A stretch of DNA of 60,000 nt from Antedon mediterranea (lineage: Eukaryota > Echinodermata > Crinoidea > Comatulida > Antedonidae). The stretch covers positions 28,386,001 through 28,446,000 of the forward strand of contig NC_092674.1 in assembly GCF_964355755.1 (NCBI RefSeq). Direction: 5' to 3'. Both the position numbers and the translations under genes were made by a program. Of the stretch, positions 13,001 to 28,000 are shown piece after piece. Positions within the stretch are counted from its first letter, which is position 1. Every line of letters starts with the position of its first letter. The notes under the pieces are model-generated. The model ran no database searches, had not been told where the DNA came from, and saw only the letters and a list, made by a program, of their open reading frames with translations.

Positions 13001-16000
13001 GTAGGCACCCTCCCACTAAACCACATGTGGTAATGATATGGTTACATTCTATACAAAGTTTATTACTATAAAGGTATGAATCCAAGTCTTCTGTATGTTA
13101 GGCAGGCACCCTCCCACTAAACCACATGTGGTAATGATATGGCTATATTCTATACACAGTTTATTACTATAAAGGTATGAATCCAAGTCGGGATCCAAGT
13201 CTTCTGCATGCTAGGCAGGCACCCTCCCACTAAACCACATGTGGTAATGATATGGTTACATTCTCTCTACACAGTTTATTACTATAAAGGTATGAACCCA
13301 AGTCTTCTGCATGCTAGGCAGGCACCCTCCCACTAAACCACATGTGGTAATGATATGGTTACATTCTATACAAAGTTTATTACTATAAAGGTATGAATCC
13401 AAGTCTTCTGCATGCTAGGCAGGCACCCTCCCACTAAACCACATGTGGTAATGATATGGTTACATTCTATACACAGTTTATTACTATAAAGGTATGAACC
13501 CAAGTCTTCTGCATGCTAGGCAGGCACCCTCCCACTAAACCACATGTGGTAATGATATGGTTACATTCTATCTACACAGTTTATTACTATAAAGGTATGA
13601 ATCCAAGTCTTCTGCATGCTAGGCAGGCACCCTCCCACTAAACCACATGTGGTAATGATATGACTACATTCTATCTACACGATTATTTTCTATTTGGTAG
13701 ATCGTTTTAATGGAACTCCATACAAAGTATCTGATTTATTATTAAAATGTAATCTTATAGGCTTGCGAGCCCAATGGCAAATTGTAAAATGATAAAATAT
13801 GGGTATTTTTATTACCTAATAATTACGTTAATGAATAAAACAGCTATGTAATATGACAACAGCTCAAATTGTACGATACAATATAAAAAGCGGTATTATC
13901 AATCAACATGTATCGTTAAATCCAATCTTTAGAATTGTTCAACAATGCTCAAAAAGCAATGTTTCGACTCACTGGACCATACAAAATTTATCAATTCACG
14001 AGCCCATAAAAAATGACAAGCATTAGACTATTATAATACTGTACAAATATCAGCATTCTTTTATTTTGTATTGGCTTCTTATCGTATTCATTTATAACGA
14101 GTAAATACAACATTTTATGCAATGCTTTGAATGAGAGCATCGCTGCAAAAAAAACCAATACAGCGTAAATTTTGTATTAATTTTTTTTAAATAAAATACA
14201 TTTTTTATTTGTATGTTTTGATTCTTTTTCATTTTAATTTTTTTTTATATACATATTAATATATATATATTTTTCCATTTTTTATTTTAAGTTTTTTTTT
14301 TTTTTTTTTTTTCCAGTTTTCATTTTTTTTTTATAATTACGGTACAATAGTAATTACAGTTTTGTAGTTTACAATTACAACAGTTTTATTAATAGTAATT
14401 ACAGTTTTTATCGTTTTTTTTTAAAATTACAGTTAATAGTAATTATCAAAAATAAAGTGGTTTGGCCTATTACCACAGTACCTACTGTAATACCATTTTG
14501 CATTGACTATTATTCACAATTTTAGTCATTTATAATATTGTGTTACAGAGTGTTTTCTATTGACAAGCAAGGCATAATTGTTTGACAAAATAATTGAATT
14601 TATTCAATTAAAAGCTTTTAAGTATAATACAATTTTAATACATATATTTTAAAAACAGAATAACACTTTGTCGTGTACCAAAGGTATCCCTTAATAGAGG
14701 CTCTATGGTATTGGCTTGGATTGACATGACCTAAAAGACTATAAAGTAGTTTAACTACAAAACATCACTCCAATAATGGTTCAAATTAATATCTGTTATT
14801 TGCAAAGAACTGGCATAAACAAATACTGAAAATGAAGAGATATTGTTGTACTATTAGTGAAATGATCAAACACAGAAATTGCAATTAAAATTCTTTCAAG
14901 ATATGCATACAAAGTAGTGATTTTAATTAACAATTGACACACAATATATAGAACTGATTCAGTTACCAACTCTGTACTTTCTCAAAAGATTTGATATTAA
15001 GAAATACAAAATAAAAGACAATAAAGCCAGTATACAGACATGTGCAAGTTGAACAAGAACTAGGTCATATTTACATACAGTAAACTATCATACAGAAAGT
15101 GTTAAATTTGCGCTTAATTAATTGATAGGCAATAGTTAGTAGTAGAGATTGATGTACTTGAATATAATATGTAGTTGTAACTCAAAGGGGCGGGCCTGTT
15201 TCTGCTGTATACTGAATAACCGTTTACTGTGAAGAGTATAAAAATTAGTGTTATCAATTGCATGTTGCGCTTCATAAAAACTTAATTAAACATGTAATTA
15301 AAAAAGAATTAACAGTAAGCGGTTGTTTTAGGAATATTTTAGCAGACAATTAATACTAATAGCAGAGAATCATCAGTGATTTGAATTTAAATTATTAGTG
15401 ATAGCAGATTGTAGCTTATTGTCAAATGTTGAGACTTAGTTGGCACAGTGGTTAAGAATAGACATGTAATGGGTTTCATAGAGACATGTTTTGTTTGATG
15501 TCCTTTAGGCAAAATATTTCACTGTCATTGTCTCAGATCAGACTATAAGACATTGGTCCTACATTTTCAAAGTTACAGAATTTATCAGATGTATACAAAA
15601 CAATAACATGTTAATAATTTTTACTGAGAATATTTTAACCATATTTGAGTCACCTGACGGAGAGGGGGTTTGAGGAGTTAGGAGTATAACAATGACTGGG
15701 AATTGTACTGGGATTAAAGTACCGGATTATGGTGGGTGAGAGGTACCCAATCTGGGGAACAGAGTATTTCTAGAGTGGGTATTTCAGCTAGTAGACAATA
15801 CAATTAAGTATAACTGCATTAAACTCTGTAAAGTTCACAGATTTCAATTCTTTGATTTAAATGTTTCGTGGTGACAGTTCAACAAAAACTTTTTATTTAT
15901 TAAAAGAATTATTATTTTAAAAAGTCAATGTTTACTCTATCCAGGTATTAAGTTTACTGAATATATGAAGGTCTCATAGGAGTAAGTGTCAATGAAAATA

Positions 16001-19000
16001 AAAGTAAACATGTAAGCAACAATAAATTTAACTTGTTTGAAGTGACCGGTAGCATGTTAAAAGCTTTACTGGATTATACTACATGCATCAAGTTCTGTTC
16101 ATTTGCAATTAAAACCAGTCGAATAAAAATTGATTTTTTCCGCATTTACTTTAATGTGCAAACAAAATTTAAACAGGTTTTAAAACATCAAACATTCTGA
16201 ATTGTTAATGTTCAGTATTTCAATTTCACTTTAGATAATTGTTTGTTGAGCCGCCTGGAAGGAATTTTAAAGTTTTGTCATAATGTTTTGTTTTTAATAG
16301 AATTAAATGGATGAGTCTAGACATTTTTATGATTAAAATTATATTTATTCTAAATCACCTGTTGTCAAGTTAAAATGAGCTTACATTATGCTAATTTATT
16401 TCACTGCAAATTTACAAAAATAATATTGTACCACACTAGCTTAATAGTATTGTGCTTTATTTTGAGATACGTCGACAAAATGCAAAAACTTTTGTGGAAT
16501 ATTTTACATGTACCCTAGCTGTCTCAGATATTAAACAAAACATAGACTTGATAAAAATATAGTCGGTATTGTTCTAAATCTGTCTCTTTGCACGTCAGAA
16601 TGAGGGTTTTCCAATTAATTTATCTTTCAAGTTCTTTATTAGGTTTCAGGGTAATTATATTTATCACTAAAGTGTAGTGGAAACCGACGATGCTGCAAAA
16701 AAGTATGCGATGTGTAGCATATCACAGTCTACAGTACAGTAACTAACACTAACAGTGATAAGTACAGTAATCAAGCAGGATTGATTTCAGGCAGAATACG
16801 GTACTTTGGTTCGCTTGATTGTGTCCTAGTGGGAACTAAACTTTAGGTACATTTCTAAGTTTACCTGAATTATTATTAACCATTAATTAATAATTACCTT
16901 TAGTAGGACAAGATAACAAATGAAATGCACCCTCTATTAATTATTATTAGTTTTTAAACTTATTAACCAAAATTATGAAAAGTATAAATAATTATTTTTC
17001 TGTATTGTCTTTTTTTTCTTACTTGAGCTGATTTCTTGAGTTGTGTATTTAAGGATGCCTGGTTTAACTCTTGCACAATGTATGCTACCTTAATAGCCGT
17101 CTCCATCTCAAAAATATTTACGACTTCATTCATCCATACCTGGAAAGAAAGCAAAAATATTAAATCTGATTTTAATTACCAAAATGAATTATTTTGATGA
17201 AAATATCATGCCCAACGGGAACAAAAACATATTAGAATTGAAACGCCTCACGTGAGTAGATGTGATGAGATTTAATTTAACTTTTAGTATTTGAATTTCT
17301 GCCTTGTACTCAATCTTAAATGACATAAAGATGAAATAGTTTAATATAAATTTTAATATAACAGCAACTTCTTCATCAACCTTTTTAATAATAAAAAATA
17401 AGCAATGAAAGATTTAATGAGAAATGTCCATGATGCCACAAGCAATCATTCTATCATCATATTTCAAATGTAAATCAATCAATGGTATAAATCCTAATTG
17501 AAATGAAGTAAAATGCAATCAATCACATATTATTTTTAACCCTAATAACACTGAAATATCAATTTAAAATTGTAGTTTAATTCAATCGTAATAAAAAAGA
17601 AAGTAGTAATAAAAAATCTCTAATCAAATTAATCTACAATAATAATAGTATTAAAAAGTAGTAAACCTGGCCTAAGTCAATTATTAATATTAATTGTATT
17701 TCCAAGTTCTGTTTTTACGTAAAAGTTGAACTATTATTATTATTACATGTACAGTACACTTCACACACAGTGGATCAGATTCAGAAGGTCCCCAACTATT
17801 TAACTAAGCTCTCTCTGCCCTTTTTTTTATTATCATAACGTAATAATAGATTTTAATTTTACTCAAATAAGTTAAAACTGCCTCAATATAGATTTATTTT
17901 TACGACATGTTTCGGGCATAGCCCATCATCAGGTGAAAAGAATTGTAACAAAGGATAACATATATAAGTCACAAAATTACATAATAAAACAAATCAGCCA
18001 ATCAAAGATGCTAACAAACAAAAGGCATAGTTATAAAGGCACGCCTCCAAAAGCTATGGGGTACAAAGCAGGAATGGTTGCTTATAAAGAAGGAAATTTA
18101 AAACAAAGACAAAAGCTTCAAGTGTAAATAATTGTTAATATGTGAATGTCTCTGGCAAAATTAATGTTTAAAGGATCTAAATTGTACATTTATGCCGGTA
18201 GGGGCAACAGTGCCAAGCTTTACAATTATTCTTTCTTCTATAATTCTACGAGATGTCTCAGAACCATTACATACTTTAACACCAGAAATTGTAATATCCG
18301 AAAGGGAATGCTCATTATTACAAAAATGGGTGGCTACAGGTAATCCGGGAGTCTTTAGTTTAATAGACCTTAAATGTTCTACAAACCTATCATTTATATA
18401 TATATATATCCTACCCTGGATGACAAACCTATCATATATCATATATATATATATATCCTACCCTGGATGATACGCCTCTAGTTAACTAGCCGACGGAGCT
18501 AGCCCCCCTATACTCTACTAACTATCTAGCCTACTACTCTACCTAGTAGGGCCAGGCCCAATAGTAGAGTGAGTAGAGTAGTGCTAGTTAAGTAGCCCTA
18601 TAGTCCAGCAGAGGCCTAATACTAGCTAGTTTGTGTAACTAACGGTGTCTCTTTGCTAAATATACTTACATCTTACAAATCAACGTAAGATTTATACAAA
18701 ACTGAGGTTTATTGTCTGTTTGTGGAGACCAAACTGTACTGTGTACGTTTTTTATAAACACTGTTTTAAGTGTGTTGTTATACGTCCGCATAGCGACGAT
18801 CTTACCACTGCGCTTCTAAGTCGAAAATCATGAAATTGAGTTTCAATAGAGTTTGAACGCGTTAACGTAAAATACTTGCTGTACCCGTAGGCCTATATAA
18901 TTTCAAAAACAGTATCATATTATAAGTCGTAATTGAATTATGTATTATTATTGTTTATTTCATTTTTTTGTGTCTTATATTTTCTAAATAAACTGCTAAA

Positions 19001-22000
19001 TATAACAAAATTGTTTAAAAAAATGCACATTGAACTCAGACTTCTTGCTCATAAAATAACATTACATTAAATAATAATTACGTAATTTTACGTAGTTTTT
19101 TTTTGTTCCGTTTTATTCAGTATGTCATATACATCCATATAGCGTAGGCTATATAAGCCGCACGTATCAGTAAAAGTGACGATAAAATAACAGTGGGCCT
19201 ACAGTATGTGTGAACATAGAGATATTTATAATATCTCTATGGTGTGAATTTAAAGCACGATGAATTTTCACTCTGCAATTGGTCACTTGTATTTGTGACG
19301 TCACTTAGCGACAGACGACATCAACTCCCGTTCATTTTTTCAAACCAAATCAAATCTTTCGTTCACTGAACTACATCGCATCTCTTATCCTCCAACAGAG
19401 AGACACAAGTTTAGGTAAGTTATGTTTTATTTCGTTTCCTTTTTCATGTGAAGGTAGGATGCGATAGCTAGGCCTATGAACTGCGAGTATTGGAGGAGTA
19501 TGTTGATGTGATTTGTTTGTACATCTCATGCCTAATTGTTTTTTAACCACACTACAATACAATTTTCTTTAAGTTTTGATATTATTTATTAAATATTCTT
19601 AACTACAATGTTGACGTAATACTAAGGGAGATGTTCAGTTTTTACTGATGTATATTTTCAACTTAGGCGCTGACAATGTTAGGTTTGTCACAGTGACAAA
19701 ATTCACATTTTGAACTCACGTGAAAGTATTCCTAGTTCTTGTAGCCATCTTCTTCTGAAGACACATGGTATCATTTGACTTGTGTACTCGCTATTGAGAT
19801 CAATTTATACCATGCTATACACTTTTTAAATTTTATTTTATTCAACTTTTTGATTTGTATGTGTGGCGAGTAATTGAAATGGGAAACATTGTGTTCGCAA
19901 CTTTACAGGGAAAAAAGGAAATATTGTTCCTGTGATGTTTTGGATTGCTTAACCCGCCGCTTTGAAATCACAATGGAATTATGTCATGCTGCTATGATAT
20001 CCCATTAGTGCATGTTTGAGGCACTGCACCTTTGTTTAATATTCTAAAATGTTTACGCTATGTCATTTAAAAAAAATTATTTATTTTACCCTGAGCAACA
20101 ACATAAACCTCATGGGATGCTGTAGTAGAATGAGAGATAGTTAAATTAGTTAGTATTCTGAAGGAAAATGGTTAATATTTAAGAGTTAGATGCTACGGTA
20201 TGAGGCCTGTTGCTGTAGACTCGGGTAGAAGAGACGATATCTACCGATCTGTTGTTGATTTTAGATTGTTAAAAACTGTAAACAATAATAATGCTTGGTT
20301 GGTTCCCACTAGAGACCCAACACAAGGGGGTAACGCAACGTAAGTGAGTTGACCAATCAAAAGCGATGGATTATTCGAACTGTCGGTTGTCATTGGTCAA
20401 CTTGCTTGCGTTGCGTTTACGTCCTTGCGTTAAGTCCTAGTGGAAACCAGCTTTATTTGGACAAATCTTTATCAAGAAATAACATGCGGCACTGTAACAA
20501 AATGAAGATACCAATAAATCAAATTATTGTTATTATAACATTGCTTCTATTCAAAGAGATAAGTCACGAGGAAGAATCAGATTTACTAAATAATATGTCC
20601 GATCAGTGTCATCTTAACAAATCCCATTTGACGTAAGCTGAATATTATCTTACTAAACGATTTGGAATTAAACAATCAACAACTTGAAAATCATTATGAT
20701 CGGTTGTCACCGAGCTAATTTATAAGAAAGCCGTTAAATATAGCGTATTAATATATCTATTAATCGGTGTAAATCGTATAGCGTATTAATATATTTATTA
20801 ATCGGTGTAAATCTTTGATACAAGTATGATGTTTCATTTAATCCCAACACGACGTCAGATCATTACCAAAAATAACAGAGAGAGAGAGAGAAATTTAAAC
20901 AATCAACAACTTGAAAATCATCCTTTCAGATCAGCTAATTTTTACGAGAGATTTTTAATTTAATGTATCAATAATTATTCAGTGTAAACAATTTGATAAA
21001 TAATGGTCTTTTTAATATAATCCCAAAATGTCAGAGTGGATATTACCTTACAAAAAAATGAAAAAACAAAAACCAGAAAATTAATAAACGGTCAAAAACA
21101 ATAGAATGCAAATATTAATAAAATGTTATGATGACGTCATGATAAACTTCTTGAAGCAGAAGGTCCACTAGTAATTTTGATTACTAACTAATAACTCTTC
21201 AAACTTTATTTGTTTGACCAGGGAAGAGTTAAAAAAATGTAACTCTTCCCTGGTTTGACTACTACAATTATATTTCTTTTATTCAAAATTCACAATTACA
21301 ATTTACAATTTCCATTATTACAATTTACAATTTTACAACAACACCCAACAGTACACGAAAAAGAAGCGAGTGCTTATCAGTTTGGTGACTATTATTCAAT
21401 TATGTACATACATACAACAAAAAAAGTAAAAAACATTGGTCGCCCACGACCGGTCAGCACCTCCGGTGGGCGTGGGCCACTCCCCTGTGGGGATACGGGG
21501 AAAATTTCCCTCTATTTTAATAGTGACAATTTCCCTCTACTTTGATAGTGACAATTTTCCTCTACTTTAATAGTAACAATTTCCCTCTACTTTTTGATAG
21601 TGACAATTTCCCTCTATTTTAATAGTGACAATTTCCCTCTACTTTAATAGTGACAATTTCCCTCTACTTTAATAGTGACAATTTCCCTCTACTTTAATAG
21701 TGACAATTTCCCTCTACTTTAATAGTGACAATTTCCCTCTACTTTAATAGTGACAATTTCCCTCTACTTTAATAGTGACAATTTCCCTCTACTTTAATAG
21801 TGACAATTTCCCTCTACTTTAATAGTGACAATTTCCCTCTACTTTAATAGTGACAATTTCCCTCTACTTTAATATATTTGTTGATACAGTATATCGTATA
21901 TTGTATATCTTAATTTTGATTGGTCAATTAATTTTCCATCTAAAAAATCTTGGTATCCATAACGTCACACTGTAAAATACTTGATTCTTGAAGAGAAACT

Positions 22001-25000
22001 GTAACTGTTACTATTATTATTTGATGTTGCTAGTCAGAATTAGGTATTAACATTAATTGAAATTTGTTTAACGATCTGTATACACTATCAAACTAGTTTG
22101 ACAAAAAATGTGTGATGAAATTGAATAATTATTATAGTGGTATGACGTCATCGTCAGCTTAAGAAATCACCAAAGTCTATGACCTCCAATCTCACGTTGA
22201 TTCAGGTGAAGTTATTTCTTTACAACACAACAATTGACATGATATAAAGTTTGCGGTACACCACTACACGTATATTAGTTCTGAAAAAAACCTGTTGAGT
22301 TTCTCGACGTTTCGATCAATATGCTTTGATTCAGGTATAATTGTTTCAGATTATATTCAACTTGTTTGCCAAATTGTAAGATCTTTACAGGACAAGAATT
22401 AGAAAGTTGTCCGATATTGTTTCTTATTTACGTATAAATTACATAAAATGTAATTAGTAACGAGTAATAGAAGACGTGATGGATTTGTAATTAAATAGAC
22501 TTGTTTATTTGTAAATTACACCCTTCAAGTTGTATCCATTTTTTAACGTAATTCGGTTAGCTTTGTCATAATTACCTATCCATCTATATTTATTACTTGA
22601 ATTACTGTTTTTTTTTAATTGACCCCAAATAAACCTCAATTAAAATACTAAGATCGCTATTACAACAAAAGATGGGTTTAGTTCTCTATAATTGTATTAA
22701 TAAAGCTTGGTTCCCACATTGACGAAACGCAGGGACGTAAGTAATTTGACCAATCAGACGCGATAGATTATCCGAATTGTCGCCCGTGATTGGTCCATTC
22801 TGCGTTGCTTGTGCGTTACGTCAAAGTAAAGTGCAGAGAACCAAGATTTGAGATGTTCGAGATTAGAATCAAGAATCACTCCAATTTCTAATTATTTTCT
22901 GATATTTATTTATTCTTACATAAAAACTATAATCAATTACAATATTTTTATCAGTGTACAGAGGTTTGTTTCCAGTATGTAATAATAAGTTATTTTCCTA
23001 TATAAATGTTAATGTTTAATAAAATTAACGATTTGTCCTTACTTTGCCTTTAACTTTCAAGGAATTAAGTCTTCTAAGTGTTCTTCAAAGTATATATAGG
23101 GTATGTGACACACAAACACGTGAACCTTACTTCATTGTGAACCTTACTTCATTGTGAACCACCGTTAGTCTATAATATTTGTGTAGAAAACGTACTGACA
23201 TTTAATTCAACTTATTTAAAACAATTTCCTTAATTTATATAGATAATAAAAAGTGTATCATAAAAAATTATTTGATGAAGATTAACTAAAACAACATTCT
23301 TTACTTACGTTCGCCTCTCTCCACCCGGGTGTACAAATAGGTATACCTGCTAAGATCAAGACACAGCTTTGCGCTGATTACTACAGTAATGTTTCCATAT
23401 GTGTTTGATCCGGGGTAACACTCAAGGTTTCACAGCATTAGCCGCTTTATAAATCCATCCAGGATATTATTATTATTCTTCTTCTCATCTTGTTAAAACA
23501 AACAAGCTTTGGTTTACTGCCGTCTTGGAAAATAAATAATGAAATACGTAGTAGTAGTAGTTACCTTTTGTATATACCGTATTATAATAAGAGTAGGCTA
23601 GTAGCACTTAATTCATAATGAACCTAATCAATGTGATGTTACCTTATAAGTGTTAGACTAGATTTTACTTAATTTACAATAATATGTCTCAAGGAGATAA
23701 TGACTTCATTATCTCATCTACTGTAGTGATTCAAAAAGAAGGTAATTCATATTGGATAGCATTTTAATATCCAAGAAATCTCTTGATTTAGAAAAACGAA
23801 TTGGAAATAACTAAGCCTAACAGCTGAAGTAGAACGATGAGAAAAAAGAGCAACCACGTTCTCGTCCTTGAGGAATGTTTAACATCAATTTCAACCAATG
23901 ATATGCCGATAACAAACATTCGTTTCAACAAAAACAAATACATGAGTATGTATGAATCAACTACGTAAACATGCGTAATTTACTGTTTGCGAGACATTGG
24001 TAGCATTAATTTAAAGCAATGTTGGGGAAACAAGACAATAATCTTCAACCAAATAAAGTAAACGTCCAGGGTCACAAAAAAAACGGAATAATAAGGAAAT
24101 AAATAAAAAAGGGATTGAGTAAACACAACTTGGTTGTAATCCTTATCCTCAAAACATTTGTTTTCAAAGACTAAACCGTTGTCAAGGATAGATTTTAAAA
24201 ACAACCCATAAATGGCCGCGTAAATACTAATAAACGACGCAGCAGCTATTGTACGCGAGCAGTACTATTTGTACGCGCGTTTCAACATTATGATGTCTCT
24301 AGTATCGCTAAAGAAACAACAATAAATACACGCGTAAAAACTAATAAACGACACAGCAGCTATGGTACGCGCGCAGTACTATTTGTACGCGCGTTTCAAC
24401 ATTATGATGTCTCTAGTATCGCTAAAGAAACAACAATAAATACACGCGTAAAAACTAATAAACGACGCAGCAGCTATTGTACGCGCGCAGTAATATTTAT
24501 ACGCGCGTTTCAACATTATGATGTCTCTAGTATCGCTAAAGAAACAACAATAAATACACGCGTAAAAACTAATAAACGACGCAGCAGCTATTGTACGCGC
24601 ACAGTAATATTTATACGCGCGTTTCAACATTATGATGTCTCTAGTATCGCTAAAGAAACAACAATAAATACACGCGTAAAAACTAATAAACGACGCAGCA
24701 GCTATTGTACGCGCGCAGTAATATTTATACGCGCGTTTCAACATTATGATGTCTCTGGTATTGCTGAAGAAACAACAATAAATACACGCGTAAATACTAA
24801 TAAACGACGCAGCAGCTATTGTACGCGCGCAATACTAAGTTTTGTACGCGCAGTTCAACATTATGATGTCTCTGGTATCGCTGAAGAAATATCAATAAAT
24901 TAACACGGGTCATGTAAACATGTGTAATTACGTACACCAGACTGCGGCGAACATTGAAACGGCGCCGTTTGTTCGATAGCCATTGTTGCTAGATAAGATT

Positions 25001-28000
25001 TTAAGAGCTGTTAACACTAATTAACGGTATGCATTTAAACATTTTTATTCGAGGACGTTTGTTTCCGCTTTTTGCAAAACATAAAGCTATTATTTTTTGT
25101 ATTATTCAGATTATAATGCTCGTATAGACGCACATGTTGCTTTTATATCCCATCTGCTTTAGTAGATCTAATTAAGATAAATGCCAATATTTTACTTTTT
25201 TTTATATTGGAATTGGAAAAGAAACTTAATTTCGTTTTCTAAACACAGTGATGGATATTATATAATATATATTTGCTGTGCTACAGAAAATTAAGCATGG
25301 TTTGTTTTTAGAGAAACGACAAAATTATGTATTAAATCAATTAAAAAAGGGATGATAATTTGTACGGAAAAGCAATTTGTTCTCACTTGGATGCGACGTA
25401 ACAGAACGACGAGGCGCAATGCAAGTAAAAATGCAAGTTGCATGAGATGGATCAAATAACTTGCGTTTCTTTTCGTTCTTGCGTTGCTGCATCAGTGAGA
25501 ACCACGCTTAAGGCCAGTTTACACGGACGAGCAGTAACGGTAATAAGAGCAGCGGAGCAGACGGACGGTTTCCACTCAGGATAGATACAGATTCTACGTG
25601 GGACAAGCTACGCTTGCCGCTTACCGTTACGACTCGTCTGTGTAAATTGGCCTTTAATTGGTGGGTAGATAAGGAAGGCGTAGCGCCATAACCAGGTCTT
25701 TGATATTTAAATGGTAGCCCCGGGTTCAACACTTATTACTTATTATGAAGTATCAACTTTGCAACAATAACAACCCTCTTATTTTTTTTAAGAAAGTTAG
25801 AAGCAAAACGAGCGTCGTGAAATAAGCCACTTTAAAAAAAAGTGTGTTACTACACAACTATTTCGTATAAGATAGGAGGAATTTTAAGGTTATTATCAAT
25901 TTTGTTGCTATAGTTTAGCGCTAGCTTCTAAAAGCTAGCTGCGACACCTAAACCAATTTGACACAAAATACAAACGTACATTTTGAATTAACAAATCGCA
26001 TGTGCTGGAATGTATTCTCCTGTGCAAATACGTCACTTCATGTTCATGATGTGACGTATTGTTATCACCATTGTTATCACACAAACATAATGATTTTCTT
26101 ATTCACTATTAAGATTGTTATTTGGCGATAGATTAATCGTTTCTGGTAATCCCCAATGCGCCGATAACTCTGTTTGGTAATTTACTGAATGGATTTTTTT
26201 TTTCAGATAGCGCGCTTCATAGAATAGGGGATTTTGTTTTGTAATAAATCTAGGCCTATGTTCCCCAGGGTCCCTAAAATGTATAATGTAATTTATGGAA
26301 CGGGCTTTCATCTGAATTTACGCACACATATCGTTGCATTTTGGAAAGTGATTTGTTAATCTGGGGTGGCGATTTGTAAGCCCCCTTACTGCGTTATGCA
26401 AACAACTCGACACAAAAAACCACACCAGACATCAATATCTGGCGACTGTTTTATCTTTTAACAGACAGAAAAACACCCGATCGTAAATTACATAATTTGT
26501 AACACCAGCTTTCTATCAAATATTCTGGATAGGTTAATTAACCTTTTTCTTTGAAAATTTAATTTATTGAGATTTTATTCAAAATAAATAGGCAAACACT
26601 GCGATATGCGCAATCTAATTCGTCTATGATTGTATTTCGCACTGTGTAGATAAATTAAGCAAATAAACAGTAAAATAAAAACAAATTTCTTTAAATAATA
26701 TAATTCTACCTGACGTGTATTACATTAAAACGTAAGGATCTAGTCCTATGACACGTAGTGAAACACGTTTATCAAATTGGTTTGTTTAATGCAAGTCACA
26801 GCGAATAGATACAGCGTGTGTATAACTAGGTTTAAACGAGCTGGTACCTATAATATATTCAAACGCTTATTGCGTTCAGCCTACAGTTATGACGGATTTG
26901 CACCGAAAACTAATTTGTACGTGCATCTGTTAAACGCATTATTATTTTGAGCTCACTTGACACACATACACAAACGCGTTACCAAACCAATAATAACGCG
27001 TGACAAACGCATTAACCCTGATACAGCAAATGACACGTTTTGCAGCGTTCTAGTTATTGATATTAATATTTTGTGATGGTGGCGTCAGTTATTCGAAGCT
27101 CGATTTCACAAAATTCCTATAATGACTACGAAAATAAAATAAATATGTAATAATATCTGTCCATTCTGTTTACGTTTACGATTATCGTAATTATTTGCTA
27201 TTTCGAAACGTTTAAGGCGATGGAAAGTGTGCGTGCATGCCACGATCTCTGGACAAGGGTTCGTCCTTCTTCGTGGAATCTTAGCAGAAAGACTTCACTC
27301 CCGTAGGCTAACCGAATTCTATATTTTCATCGTTGGTGTTATGAAAATAATAGTTTGGCTTGTAATGACGAACGAATGACGCCTGAAATGGCATCTGTTG
27401 TGTTAGCAATGAAGACAAGTAATAAAAATATCAATTAGAGCGAAATAATATCAAATTTATCTGTTGAAAGTACAACTGCAATTGAAAATATTATCGCTTT
27501 ATTATTAATAATAACATACTATACGCGCGACTCTATTAAAATACTATGAAAATTAACAAGTTCACAGACTTTGGAGACAAGTTTAATTAACAATTCCCTC
27601 CATGTAGACACTTTTAACAATTGGGAAACGACATTGATAATATCGGTCACGTTAGCAATATAATCGTTAGTAACATAACGAAGAGACAAAAGGTAGACGC
27701 GCGCGCGTTAAACATTTGAACGCACTGAACTGAAATATTGTAAGCTTTAAATTCTGTCCATGATCCACACTATCAAACTTTGGACAAAAAACGTGATGTG
27801 CCCATATATGGACACGATGACATCCTATCACTACCATCATTTGGGCATATCACTACCATACATCATACATTTTTGTCAAACTAGTTTGATAGTGTAGACA
27901 GAGCTAAACTAATAATGACATTTCCTGTTTAAGTTCCTAGTCTATATACAACATTGATGCGCAATCACAGAAATCCCTACTCCATAAAAACTTAGAAAAA

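Larger units (their letters stand above)
17140..23308. other. Intron of the ankyrin gene
   Basis: This 6.2-kb intron holds a Penelope-like remnant, MITE copies, two minisatellites and a possible plus-strand promoter/first exon near 19.2-19.4 kb. The small frames at 20.3 and 21.3 kb run into repeats and are not credible genes. Confidence 0.5.

Noticed and set aside
12640-13680. Cluster of functional tRNA-Ala genes
   Set aside because: Only the anticodon arm and box-like sequences are conserved. There is no paired acceptor stem, and the T-arm stem is weak.
18192-18470. 92-codon plus-strand frame as a gene
   Set aside because: It is the reverse shadow of the Penelope-like coding remnant on the minus strand, extended through a TA repeat.
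20349-20636. 95-codon plus-strand frame
   Set aside because: It starts in a MITE type A copy and continues into AT-rich sequence, with no recognisable product.
21490-21875. CRISPR-like array
   Set aside because: The 25-bp units abut with no unique spacers, and the genome is eukaryotic.
24379-24744. 121-codon frame in the 114-bp satellite as a gene
   Set aside because: The frame exists because the period is a multiple of three. It has no natural boundaries and no coding context.
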